Shown here in pieces: positions 9,637 to 18,112 of a stretch of 64,000 bases of DNA; positions within the stretch are counted from its first letter, which is position 1; each line of letters opens with the position of its first letter. The notes under the pieces were generated by a model. That model had not been told where the DNA came from. It saw nothing but the letters and a program-made list of their open reading frames with translations, and did not search any database. The translations under genes and the position numbers were made by a program. Source of the DNA: VAXT01 sp038040395 (lineage in GTDB: Bacteria > Actinomycetota > Thermoleophilia > Gaiellales > Gaiellaceae); contig JBBPIJ010000003.1 of NCBI GenBank assembly GCA_038040395.1, forward strand, positions 1 to 64,000, in the 5' to 3' direction.

Positions 9637-9989
9637 TGCAGGTCGAACGAGTCGATTTCGTCGACATCCCGTCGCGGGACGTCGAGCGCTCGATCGCGTT
9701 CTACCGCGACGTGCTCGAGCTGCCGCAGAATCCCCGGGAGCCGACCGAGTTCGAGGCAGGGAACGTGACGCTCGCGATCTGGAGACCGGAGGACCAAGGG
9801 GTCGACTTTCCGAAGAGCGCGGCGCACGGCATCGCGCTGCGAGTAGCCGATGTCGCAGCCGCGCGCGCCGAGCTCGAGGAGAAGGGCGTGGAATTCATCG
9901 GCGACCGCGATTCCGGGGTCTGCAACATGGCGTTCTTCGCGGATCCCGACGGGAATTCACTGATCCTCCATCGGCGGTACGCGCCGTGA
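9636..9989 (+). CDS. VOC (glyoxalase/bleomycin-resistance fold) protein 2
   Basis: 117 aa, paralogue of the preceding gene. Shared landmarks are VDIPSRDVERSIAFYRDVL at the start, HGIALRVADVAAARAELEE in the middle and GVCNMAFFADPDGNSLILH at the end. ATG overlaps the previous stop (TAATG), and the stop overlaps the sufD GTG (GTGA). The two could form a heterodimer, as VOC proteins often pair; this is inference. Confidence 0.85.
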   Translation: MQVERVDFVDIPSRDVERSIAFYRDVLELPQNPREPTEFEAGNVTLAIWRPEDQGVDFPKSAAHGIALRVADVAAARAELEEKGVEFIGDRDSGVCNMAFFADPDGNSLILHRRYAP

Positions 9990-11164
9990 GCCGCGCCGAC
10001 CTTCTCGAGCGCTATCGGACGATGCCGCTCCCGAACACGACCGAGGAGTCGTGGCGCTTCACCGATCTCAAGGGCTTCGACCCGGACGCCTTCACTGCGA
10101 ACGGCGCCAATTCCTTGCAACAGACTGTTGCAAGGAAGTCCATGTTGGACATTGACGTGGCGGGTCTGGCCACGGTCGATTCCGGCGGCATCGAGATTGA
10201 AAACGCGCCGGATGGCGTTCGCTTCGAGTTGCTCGACGATTCACATCCGCAACTCGGGCAGCTCGTCGGAGCTGACGAGAAGTTTGCCGCGCAGAACGCG
10301 GCCAGTTGGCAGCATGGCCTCCTCGTCCACGTTCCGAAAGGCGTGGTCCTCGAGCGACCGCTGTACGTGCGGATCGCGAACCCGCCTGACGGCGGGGCGC
10401 TCTTCTGGCGCCTGCTCGTGATCGCCGAGCCCGGCAGCCGCTTCAGCGTGATCGAGGAGCTCGCGTCTTCGGACCCCGGCCTCGCCGGGTACTCGAACGC
10501 CGTCGTCGAGCTCTTCGTCGGACAGGAGGCGAAGGTCGAGTACGTCTCGATCCAGAACCTCGCGCGGGAGACATGGCACTTCGCCTCGCACCGGGCGCGC
10601 GTCGGCCGGGACGCCGAGCTCGACTGGGTCGCCGGCGGCTTCGGCTCGAAGAAGGGCAAGGTGCGAATCGAGAACGACCTCGACGGACAGGGCGCGACCT
10701 CGCGGGTCACGGGCGCGTATTTCGCGGACGGCGACCAGCACCTCGACTATGACACGCTCCAGAAGCACATCGCGCCGAACACGACCTCGGACTTCGCCTT
10801 CAAGGGCGCGCTGCGAGACCGGGCGACCGCGGTCTGGCGGGGCATGATCAAGGTCGAGCCCGACGCGCAGAAGACGAACGCCTACCAGGAGAACCGCAAC
10901 CTCCTGCTTTCGCCGAAGGCGCACGCGGACTCCATCCCGGGGCTCGAGATCCAGGCGAATGACGTCCGCTGCACGCACGGCGCGACCGTGAGCCAGGTCG
11001 ATCGAGACCAGCTCTTCTACGCGATGGCCCGCGGCCTGACGCAGGCCGACGCGGAGCGCCTCATCCTGCGTGGCTTCTTCCAGGACGTGCTCGACCGGAT
11101 CGAGCTCGAGCCGGTGCGCGAGGCTCTCGGCGAGGCGATCGAAGCCCGCATTCCGCACGGCTAG
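9986..11164 (+). CDS. sufD: Fe-S cluster assembly protein SufD
   Basis: 392 aa, GTG start with 4-nt overlap. C-terminal beta-helix homologous to SufB, including YFADGDQHLDYDTLQKHIAP (H-rich core) and the family ending LFYAMARGL then LILRGFF. SufD pairs with SufB and SufC2 for Fe uptake and cluster assembly. Residues about 35-95 are less GC-rich than the rest and include the peptide SLQQTVARK, encoded by a 27-bp palindrome (see separate entry), which may be an in-frame insertion. Confidence 0.95.
   Translation: MSRADLLERYRTMPLPNTTEESWRFTDLKGFDPDAFTANGANSLQQTVARKSMLDIDVAGLATVDSGGIEIENAPDGVRFELLDDSHPQLGQLVGADEKFAAQNAASWQHGLLVHVPKGVVLERPLYVRIANPPDGGALFWRLLVIAEPGSRFSVIEELASSDPGLAGYSNAVVELFVGQEAKVEYVSIQNLARETWHFASHRARVGRDAELDWVAGGFGSKKGKVRIENDLDGQGATSRVTGAYFADGDQHLDYDTLQKHIAPNTTSDFAFKGALRDRATAVWRGMIKVEPDAQKTNAYQENRNLLLSPKAHADSIPGLEIQANDVRCTHGATVSQVDRDQLFYAMARGLTQADAERLILRGFFQDVLDRIELEPVREALGEAIEARIPHG
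10111..10137. repeat. 27-bp perfect palindrome inside sufD
   Basis: Arms TTCCTTGCAACAG and CTGTTGCAAGGAA around a single A, with no mismatch. It lies in frame in sufD. A related 13-1-13 palindrome with the same TTGCAACAG core occurs at 25782-25808, so this looks like a dispersed repeat rather than coding chance. Confidence 0.7.
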
Positions 11165-11176
11165 CGAGAACTTGCG

Positions 11177-12574
11177 CTACTTGATCACAGCGCCGCGATA
11201 GCACGCCCTGAGGTACGCGGGCTTGCGCGTCGCTCCGTCGCAGAGCGCCTTGCGCTTGGCGAAATCGCTGTCGAGCGAGCCGAGGATCTCTCCGATCGCC
11301 TGCCAGCAGTAGTCCCGCATGGCCGTGGGCGCCGTGTTGCACAGCACCTTCGCCCGCCTGGGGCTGACATCGGTGTACGCCATGTCCTTCCCCGCTGCAT
11401 AGACGCACTCGCGCGCCATGTTGCCGCCGACCTTGCAGATGTCGAGGATCCGGACCGGGTCGAGCCTCGTAAAGCCGGAGGCGTCGCGCCCGAGCGACTG
11501 GAAGCAGATCTTCACCCAGCCGGGCTCGCTCCGGCGGCAGATCTTGGCGGCCTTCGTCCAGTTGTAGTTCACCTTCGGCAGGATCCGAGCCGTGACGAGG
11601 TCGTAGCAGTAGAACTTGTAGCGCTCGGCGACGGCGTTGCACGGGTAGAGCAGGTCCTTCCTCAGCCACCTCGACTTGACCCCGTAGGACGATTGATAGT
11701 TCTCCATGAAGACACCGCCCGTGCAGGATGTCCCATCCCACGCGTTTGCGAGCTTGTCGCATGTGTGGAGCGATAGCGGCAGGTCGTACCCCGTGTAGAT
11801 CATCAGGCCGTGCCCGAGGCCGTGAACGCACTGGTAGGCGATGAACTCGGATTTCCGGACCTCTGCGCCCGAGCAGAACTTCTTCGCCGCCGAACCGAGC
11901 TGGCTCTGTGGGATGCCGAGGAAGGCTCGTTCGAGAATGCCGTGGTAGTAGCCCGAGGTGCAGCTCGGCCTGCCTGCGACGAATGCCTGGCCGATGTCGC
12001 CGTCGTAGTACTTGAGCGCGGCGCCGCCGATCGAGTGGACGATCCGGTGGCAGTCCGCCTCGATCGGCCCCGGGGTCTTGATCTTCTCGTCGAAGAGGTC
12101 GAGCGCGTCCTTCGGGCTGTCCTTGTAGGAGATGTTCGCGAAGGCCTGCTCGTAGCAATGGTTGTCGCCCTCGGCGCAGTCCTCGAGCTTCGTGTCGTCG
12201 GGCTGGTACCCGGCAGCGACTGAGCCCCCGCTCGTTGCCTTCCGAGTGGCGTCCGCGACGAACACCGCCACCTGGTCGATCTCGACGGCGCTCAGCTTCT
12301 TCTCGAACGAGGGCATCCCCACGCCCCCATTCGTCACCTGGCGGACGACCCGTTCCTTCTCGGGCTTGAGCTGATCGAGATTGGGGCCTACGGTCCCCTT
12401 CGCGTCCGCCGCGGAGAGCGTGTGGCAGCCTCCGCAGCCCGCGTCGGCGAAGACCTTCGCGCCCGGCGAGTTGGACGGCGAGCTACTCGACTTGCCACCG
12501 CCGCCACAGCCTGAAAGCAGCACCACCGCGACCCCGACAAGAACCGACGCCCGAATCGATGCTCGGGAAGACAC
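11177..12574 (-). CDS. Lipoprotein: cytochrome c fused to a Cys/His-rich HGLGHG domain (paralogue A)
   Basis: 465 aa. Lipoprotein signal with LLSGC (Cys23). A class I cytochrome c domain follows, with CGGCH at 47-51 and a GMPSF Met ligand near 87. From about residue 125 a roughly 340-residue domain I do not recognise contains many Cys plus DCHRIVHSIGG, SGYYHG, YQCVHGLGHGLM, CTGGVFMEN, LLYPC and EPGWVKICF. It shares all these with paralogue B at 14476-15879. The Cys/His density suggests metal or haem binding or disulfides outside the membrane. It sits between sufD and a glycosyltransferase on the opposite strand. Confidence 0.85.
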   Translation of the reverse strand: MSSRASIRASVLVGVAVVLLSGCGGGGKSSSSPSNSPGAKVFADAGCGGCHTLSAADAKGTVGPNLDQLKPEKERVVRQVTNGGVGMPSFEKKLSAVEIDQVAVFVADATRKATSGGSVAAGYQPDDTKLEDCAEGDNHCYEQAFANISYKDSPKDALDLFDEKIKTPGPIEADCHRIVHSIGGAALKYYDGDIGQAFVAGRPSCTSGYYHGILERAFLGIPQSQLGSAAKKFCSGAEVRKSEFIAYQCVHGLGHGLMIYTGYDLPLSLHTCDKLANAWDGTSCTGGVFMENYQSSYGVKSRWLRKDLLYPCNAVAERYKFYCYDLVTARILPKVNYNWTKAAKICRRSEPGWVKICFQSLGRDASGFTRLDPVRILDICKVGGNMARECVYAAGKDMAYTDVSPRRAKVLCNTAPTAMRDYCWQAIGEILGSLDSDFAKRKALCDGATRKPAYLRACYRGAVIK

Positions 12575-12662
12575 TCGTCACATTGAAGCCGAACCGCTTG
12601 GCGGAGTCGAGCCGCAACCGCATCAGCTAGGCAACTACCGGTCTTCGGGCTACGATTTTTTG

Positions 12663-14471
12663 ATGGGACTCATCGGAGGAGACTCGGTCAGGTCGGGGTT
12701 TGCGCGCTTGCCCGAGAGCCTCTCGCAGCGCCTGCCTGAGCTCGGTATCGGCCTCGGCCTGATCAGCGGCCTAGCGTCGATCGTGGTCTACGACCGCTCG
12801 GGCTACGGCCGCGGGATGCTCGTGCTCTGGCTGGCGAGCCTTGTCGTCCTAGCGATCTCCTTTGGGAGCAGGGCGAGATCGTGGCCGCGGATCGAGCGGA
12901 TCGACGTCGTGCTGCCCGGACTGCTCGCCGCAGTCCTCTCGCCGCTCTATCTCGCCGCTCTCTATCGCTGGCCCGTGCAGGTCAGCTCTGACGAAACGGC
13001 GGTCATGTTCGTCTCGCGGCACTACGCGAGCGCCCCCGATGTCGACCCATTCGGGGTCAGCACGTATCTCAACCGGCCGACACTCCTCTTCATCGGCTGG
13101 GGAAAGCTCGGCAACCTCCTGGGCGGCATCGACCTGTACCACATGCGACTCCTGCACGCCTTCGTCGGACTGCTCGTGCTTGTCGCCTCCTATGCGCTTT
13201 TCCGTCAGCTTCTCCCGAGCCGCTGGGCGCTCTTCGCGACGTTTATCGTCGGCGTCAGCCATTCCTTTTTCATGATCAGTCGCCTCGCGATGCGCGAGGA
13301 CACGGCCGTCCTCGTCGAGGTGGTGGCCTTCGCCCTTCTGCTCTGGGGCCTTCGCAACGACCATGAGCTGGCGACGTTTCTCGGCGGCGTCGCCGCGGGG
13401 CTCGGGTTCTATGTCTACTTCCCCGCTCGCATCGCCTTTCCGCTGTGGCTCTTCGCCCTCGTCTGCCTGGCGCTTCTCTATCGCCGGAGCTTCCCGCTGC
13501 GGAAGCTCCTCATGTTCGGCTCGGTCGCCCTCGCCGGCGTTGTCCTGATCGCCGCGCCGATCGTGATCGCGGAGTCGAAGATCCCCGTCGGCTCGACTCA
13601 GCCGAACAAGGAGACTCTCCTCGTCTTCAGCCAGGCCAGGGAGGTTCAGCGCGCCTGGGTGTTCGCGCCGACCCAGTGGGAGGGGTACAAGCAAAACGTC
13701 GAGTGGGGGTTGACGACCTTCAACAACGAGATCGTCGACCACGGCTGGATCTACATCAACACGGGCCACGGGTTCGTGGATCCCCTGACCGGCATCCTGC
13801 TCTGGCTCGGAGTCGGCCTCGTCGCCGTTCGCCTCTGGCGGCGGCGTGAGGACGAGGGGTCATTCCTGATGCTCGCTTGCTTCCTTGCGCTCTGGCTGTC
13901 GTTCGCCTTCTTCGTCAACAAGTCGCCGAACTACACGCGGCTCCTGATCACTCTCCCATTTGTGGCCTACCTGGTAACGGAGGCGGTTCGCTGGCTCGCA
14001 CACAGGTGGCGATCGGTCCGCTATGTCCCCGCGGCCCTCGTGGGAACCGTCGTCGCCGCCCTGGTGATCTGGAACCTGGCGATTGCCTGGGACTTCATCC
14101 AGGAGGGACGCGAGTTCGGCGATCCGATCGGAAGCACTGGTCGCTACGTCCAGTCACGCCGTGACATCCCCGGTCAACAGTTCTATGTCGCCAGTCCCGC
14201 CCAGACCGCGGGAGCATTGAGCTATTTCTCATTTGGCTCGGCCGCAGACAGGCTTCGCCAGTTCTCGCGCGACGAGAACCAGGTCGGAGCCGATGTCGAC
14301 CCGAGCCAGCTCTCTTTCTTCAATGCCACCCCGCCGTTCTCGCTCTTCATGACGCGCAGCGTCTGGGGCAGCTCCGGGATTGCCCTCGAGGAGAAGTATC
14401 CGCAGGGCCGGCTACGGAACGTGATTCCCGACGGTACCCACGTCGTGTTCGAGGTCTCGCCGGAGAGCTAG
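12663..14471 (+). CDS. GT39-like polytopic membrane glycosyltransferase
   Basis: 602 aa with about 10-12 hydrophobic helices, the layout of dolichyl/polyprenyl-phosphate-sugar transferases (PMT/ArnT, GT39 and GT83). The first large external loop has SSDE (about residue 110), matching the catalytic Asp-Glu region, and a later loop gives RLAMREDT. A soluble C-terminal part (about 500-602) faces outward. ATG at 12663; an ACGATTT stretch just upstream could be part of a -10. Substrate and acceptor are unknown. The flanking lipocytochromes are on the opposite strand. Confidence 0.8.
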   Translation: MGLIGGDSVRSGFARLPESLSQRLPELGIGLGLISGLASIVVYDRSGYGRGMLVLWLASLVVLAISFGSRARSWPRIERIDVVLPGLLAAVLSPLYLAALYRWPVQVSSDETAVMFVSRHYASAPDVDPFGVSTYLNRPTLLFIGWGKLGNLLGGIDLYHMRLLHAFVGLLVLVASYALFRQLLPSRWALFATFIVGVSHSFFMISRLAMREDTAVLVEVVAFALLLWGLRNDHELATFLGGVAAGLGFYVYFPARIAFPLWLFALVCLALLYRRSFPLRKLLMFGSVALAGVVLIAAPIVIAESKIPVGSTQPNKETLLVFSQAREVQRAWVFAPTQWEGYKQNVEWGLTTFNNEIVDHGWIYINTGHGFVDPLTGILLWLGVGLVAVRLWRRREDEGSFLMLACFLALWLSFAFFVNKSPNYTRLLITLPFVAYLVTEAVRWLAHRWRSVRYVPAALVGTVVAALVIWNLAIAWDFIQEGREFGDPIGSTGRYVQSRRDIPGQQFYVASPAQTAGALSYFSFGSAADRLRQFSRDENQVGADVDPSQLSFFNATPPFSLFMTRSVWGSSGIALEEKYPQGRLRNVIPDGTHVVFEVSPES

Positions 14472-14475
14472 GCGC

Positions 14476-15879
14476 CTAGGCACCGGCGCCGTCGAGGCAG
14501 TCCTGAAGATCGCGGCCCTTCGCGAATTGTTCGCACGCGGCGCGCTTCCCCGGGATGTCCGCATGCTGGGTGCCGAGGATCGATCCGATCCCGAAGTAGC
14601 AGCGTGAGCGGAAGCGCTGCTGCACGGCCTCGCAGAGCGTCTTGGCTCCGAAGTCCTGCGAGTTGTTGTTGAGGATGTCGCGAACGGCGCCGTACACGCA
14701 CGACTGCTGTCCGCTTCCGGCGTTCTTGCAGAGCTCGCGAATTCGATCCGGGTTCTGCACCGCGTTCCCGGAGACGTCGCGGCCGTAGGACTCGAAGCAC
14801 GTCTCCACCCAGCCGGGGTCGCTCTTGCGGCACCAATCCGCCGTCTTCACCCAGTCGCCGCCGACGTTCGGGAGGATGTGGGAGGTCACGAGCAGGTAGC
14901 AGTAGAGCTTGTCGCGACGCTGGACGAGCTTGCTGTTGCATGGGTAGAGCAGGTTCTTGGTGCTGAGCCACTTCGTGTGCAGGCCGAACGACGAGCTCTG
15001 GTTCTCCATGAAGACTCCGCCGCTGCAGGCGATCTTGTCGAACTCGGTGTTCAGCTGGTGGCAGTAGTCGAGCGCCTGCGGCAGGTTCAGCGCCGTGTAG
15101 AGCATCAAGCCGTGTCCGAGCCCGTGATCGCACTGGTAGTAGTTGAACGCGTTCGCCTTGATGTCGGGGCTCTCGCACGCCGTCCGCGCGACGCCCGCGA
15201 CCTCCTCCGCTTTGACTCCGGCGAGCTTCCATTGCAGCAGGCCGTGGTAGTAGCCGGAGCCGCAGGTGGCGTTCCCGGCGGCGAACGCCGCGCCGACGTC
15301 CCCCTCGTACTTCAGGAGGCCGCCCGCTCCGATCTTGTGCGAGATCGGATGGCAGTCGCCCTGGACGGTCGGATTCGTGCTCGAGAGCTCCGCGAGCTTG
15401 TCGAGAGCAGTTTTCGGGCCATCGTTGTACGCGAGGTTCCCGAACGCCTGCTCGAAGCAGGCTGGGTCCTGGCAGTCCTCGACCTTCTCGTCGTTCGGCT
15501 CGAACGAGATCTTGCCGGCCTTGCCCGTGCCGGCGGAGACCGCGACGAACGCGGCGACCTGCTCGATCTCGGCCGGGGTCAGCTTGTCGGCGAACGAGGG
15601 CATGCCGTTGCCGCCGTTTTCCACCTGCCGCTCGACGCGCTCCTGGTTCGGCCGCAACTCGTCGAGGTTCGGGCCCACCGTCCCCTTCGAGCCGGCAGTC
15701 GCCATCGTGTGACAGCCGCCGCAGCCCGCGTCTGCGAAGACCTTGGCGCCCGGGGAGCCACTGCCCTCGGAGTCGCCGCCAGAGCTCTTCTTGTCGCCGC
15801 AGCCCGACGTTGCGAGTGCAAGAAAGGCGAGAGCAAGCGCGAACGGCGCGAGGCGACCCATCCCGACATTGAAGCGCAA
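14476..15879 (-). CDS. Lipoprotein: cytochrome c fused to a Cys/His-rich HGLGHG domain (paralogue B)
   Basis: 467 aa, same architecture as the protein at 11177-12574. Lipobox ATSGC (Cys27), haem motif CGGCH (53-57), GMPSF Met ligand, then the unrecognised domain with DCHPISHKIGAGG, SGYYHG, YQCDHGLGHGLM, CSGGVFMEN, LLYPC and DPGWVETCF. An internal ATG at residue 7 is an alternative start and gives a more normal signal peptide. It converges on the glycosyltransferase gene with a 4-bp gap, and is divergent from sufS. Confidence 0.85.
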   Translation of the reverse strand: MRFNVGMGRLAPFALALAFLALATSGCGDKKSSGGDSEGSGSPGAKVFADAGCGGCHTMATAGSKGTVGPNLDELRPNQERVERQVENGGNGMPSFADKLTPAEIEQVAAFVAVSAGTGKAGKISFEPNDEKVEDCQDPACFEQAFGNLAYNDGPKTALDKLAELSSTNPTVQGDCHPISHKIGAGGLLKYEGDVGAAFAAGNATCGSGYYHGLLQWKLAGVKAEEVAGVARTACESPDIKANAFNYYQCDHGLGHGLMLYTALNLPQALDYCHQLNTEFDKIACSGGVFMENQSSSFGLHTKWLSTKNLLYPCNSKLVQRRDKLYCYLLVTSHILPNVGGDWVKTADWCRKSDPGWVETCFESYGRDVSGNAVQNPDRIRELCKNAGSGQQSCVYGAVRDILNNNSQDFGAKTLCEAVQQRFRSRCYFGIGSILGTQHADIPGKRAACEQFAKGRDLQDCLDGAGA

Positions 15880-15927
15880 AGCCCCGTCGGCGCGAAACGG
15901 TTACCGACCCACCAGTACGATAGGTAC

Positions 15928-17172
15928 GTGGCCGTGACGAGCCCGCCGACGCTCGATGCGCGAAAGGTTCGCGCCGACTTTCCGATCTTCGAGCAGCAGA
16001 TTCACGGGAAGCCGCTCGCGTACCTCGATTCGGCGGCGACCGCGCAGAAGCCGCGCCAGGTGCTCGATGCCGTGCGCAACTTCTACGAGACGTCGTACGC
16101 AAACGTCCATCGGGGTGTCTACGAGCTGTCGGAGCGGGCGACCGCGGCCTACGAGGGAGCCAGGCAGACGCTCGCGGCGTTCGTCAACGCGCCCTCTGCG
16201 AAGGAGGTCATCTTCACGCGAAACGCGACGGAGGGGCTGAACCTCGTCGCCTACGCGTGGGGGCTCGCCAACCTCGGGCCGGGCGACATCGTGGTCGTGA
16301 CGGAGCTCGAGCATCATTCGAACTTCGTTCCCTGGCAATACATCGCCAAGAAGGCCGGCGCCGAGTTCCGGATGATCCCGCTCGACGACCAGGGCGAGCT
16401 CGATCTCGGCGATCTCGACAGCGTCGCGGCGGGCGGGACGGTGCGAGTCGTCGCCGCGAACCTCGTGTCGAACTCGCTCGGCACCGTGAACCCGATCGAG
16501 CGCCTGGTCGGCTGGGCTCACGAGCAGGGCGCGATCATGGTGGTCGACGCGGCACAGGCTGCGCCGCACCGGGCCCTCGACGTGCAGGCGCTCGGCTGCG
16601 ACTTCCTCGCGTTTTCCTCCCACAAGCTCTGTGGGCCGACGAGCGTCGGGGCGTTGTGGGGTCGCAAGGAGCTGCTCGACGCGATGGAGCCGTTCAACCT
16701 CGGGGGGCACATGATCCGGGCGGTGCGGGCCGACACGACGACCTGGGGCGAGGTGCCGGCGAAGTTCGAGGCGGGGACACAGCCGATCGCCGAAGCGGTG
16801 GGGTTCGGCGCGGCCGTCGACTACATCTCGGCCGTGGGTCTCGAAGCAATCGAGCAGCACGAGCGCGAGCTCGTCACGTACGCGCTCGAGCGGCTCGCCG
16901 ATCTCGAGGACATCAAGCTCTACGGTCCTCCTCCAGCGAGGCGGGCGGGCATCGTCTCGTTCAACCTCGGCGACATCCATCCTCATGACGTGGCCCAGGT
17001 GCTCGACCTGGAAGGCGTGGCGATCCGGGCCGGTCATCACTGCTGCCAACCGCTGATGCAGAAGCTCGGCGTCGCGGCGACGAACCGGGCGAGCTTCTAC
17101 CTCTACACGTTGCCCGAAGAAGTGGATCGGCTCGTAGAGGGCCTGCACAAGGCCCGCAAGGTCTTTGCCTAG
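15928..17172 (+). CDS. sufS: Cysteine desulfurase SufS
   Basis: 414 aa PLP enzyme that takes sulfur from cysteine for Fe-S assembly. PLP-binding Lys233 lies in SSHKLCGPTSVG. The active-site loop reads RAGHHCCQPL, where Cys372 aligns with the catalytic Cys of group II desulfurases (usually GHHCAQP), so the following Ala is replaced by a second Cys. GTG at 15928 is chosen; GTG at 15934 is equally possible. It is followed after 24 bp by sufU, its sulfur acceptor. Confidence 0.94.
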   Translation: MAVTSPPTLDARKVRADFPIFEQQIHGKPLAYLDSAATAQKPRQVLDAVRNFYETSYANVHRGVYELSERATAAYEGARQTLAAFVNAPSAKEVIFTRNATEGLNLVAYAWGLANLGPGDIVVVTELEHHSNFVPWQYIAKKAGAEFRMIPLDDQGELDLGDLDSVAAGGTVRVVAANLVSNSLGTVNPIERLVGWAHEQGAIMVVDAAQAAPHRALDVQALGCDFLAFSSHKLCGPTSVGALWGRKELLDAMEPFNLGGHMIRAVRADTTTWGEVPAKFEAGTQPIAEAVGFGAAVDYISAVGLEAIEQHERELVTYALERLADLEDIKLYGPPPARRAGIVSFNLGDIHPHDVAQVLDLEGVAIRAGHHCCQPLMQKLGVAATNRASFYLYTLPEEVDRLVEGLHKARKVFA

Positions 17173-17196
17173 CCCCGAGCGGGTACGCTCAGACGG

Positions 17197-17625
17197 ATGA
17201 GCGATTTCTACCGCGAGGTCATCCTCGACCACTACAAGAACCCCCGCGGCCACGGGGCGATGGAGTCTCCCGACGCGACCGCGGAGGGGCTCAACCCGCT
17301 CTGCGGCGACGAGGTCACGATCTCGGTCGCGCTCGGCGAGGACGGGGAGACGATCGAGGAGGTCAAGTTCGAGGGCCGCGGCTGTGCGATCAGTCAGGCG
17401 GCGACCTCGATGCTGACCGAGATGGTGCAGGGCCGCTCCGCGACCGAGGTGGCCACGCTGCAGAAGGAGGAGCTGCTCGAGGAGATCGGGATCCCGCTGA
17501 CGCCGGTCCGGCTCAAGTGCGCGCTGCTCGGCCTCGGCGTGCTGAAGGTTGCCCTTCATCGGGCCAAGGGGACGCCGCTGCCAGAGGAATGGGCCGGGCT
17601 CGCCAACGAGCTCGAGATCTCCTAG
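17197..17625 (+). CDS. sufU: Sulfur-transfer protein SufU
   Basis: 142 aa, the Zn-containing SufU that accepts sulfur from SufS in Gram-positives. Zn ligands are visible: Cys36 and Asp38 in NPLCGDE, Cys63 in GRGCAIS, and Cys108 in RLKCALL. The insertion around GRGCAIS separates SufU from IscU. ATG start; it follows sufS closely and precedes the Rieske gene by 9 bp. Confidence 0.95.
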   Translation: MSDFYREVILDHYKNPRGHGAMESPDATAEGLNPLCGDEVTISVALGEDGETIEEVKFEGRGCAISQAATSMLTEMVQGRSATEVATLQKEELLEEIGIPLTPVRLKCALLGLGVLKVALHRAKGTPLPEEWAGLANELEIS

Positions 17626-17634
17626 GCACCCGAC

Positions 17635-17946
17635 TTGGCGCTCGTCACCGTCGCGCCGCTGGACGAGTTTCCGCCCGGCTCCGTGAAGATCGTGAACGCG
17701 GGAGAGATCTCGGTCGGGGTCTACAACCTGGGCGGGAAGCTGTGCGCGCTCGAGGATCGCTGCTCCCACGACAACGGGCCGCTCTGCGAGGGCGACTTCG
17801 ATGCCGACGAGGGCGTCGCCGTCTGCCCGCGCCACGGCGCCCGGATCGAGATCTGCACCGGGAAGCCGCTCTCGCTGCCGGCGGTCTTTCCGGTCGAGAC
17901 GTTTCCGGTCACCGTCGAGGACGGCGTGGTGAAAGTCGACATTTAG
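17635..17946 (+). CDS. Rieske-type [2Fe-2S] ferredoxin (NirD/BphF-like)
   Basis: 103 aa, one Rieske domain with ligands Cys43-x-His45 (CSH) and Cys64-x2-His67 (CPRH). No transmembrane segment, so a soluble electron carrier. TTG start nine bases after sufU. Genes of this kind at the end of suf operons are common in actinobacteria, and the protein may be a client or a carrier for cluster assembly. The stop codon lies at the left edge of the 165-bp palindrome. Confidence 0.9.
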   Translation: MALVTVAPLDEFPPGSVKIVNAGEISVGVYNLGGKLCALEDRCSHDNGPLCEGDFDADEGVAVCPRHGARIEICTGKPLSLPAVFPVETFPVTVEDGVVKVDI

Positions 17947-18108
17947 TGCCCCTTCCAGCAATACATGCCGGCCCCTGGCCCGCGATCACGCGGCGCCAGA
18001 GCCCACCCTCGCCCTTGCCAAGGCTGCAAGCCTTGGCCGCGGTCGAGTGCGGCCTCTGGCTTGGTGCTCGCGACCCAGGAGCTCGGCGGCATTACTGGAA
18101 GGGGCACT
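17945..18108. repeat. About 165-bp imperfect palindrome filling the Rieske-methyltransferase gap
   Basis: Terminal arms are AGTGCCCCTTCCAG (17945-17958) and its exact complement CTGGAAGGGGCACT (18095-18108). Inside, further pairs are nested: GCCCCTGG with CCAGGAGC (one mismatch), CGCGA with TCGCG, GCCAGAG with CTCTGGC, and CCAAGGCT-GCA-AGCCTTGG at the tip. The whole spacer therefore folds as one long rod. No target-site duplication or coding capacity is visible. It could be a fold-back (MITE-like) element or a structured mRNA segment. Confidence 0.65.
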
Positions 18109-18112
18109 GCTG

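Noticed and set aside
17945..18108. Insertion sequence
   Set aside because: No transposase, no coding capacity and no visible target duplication.
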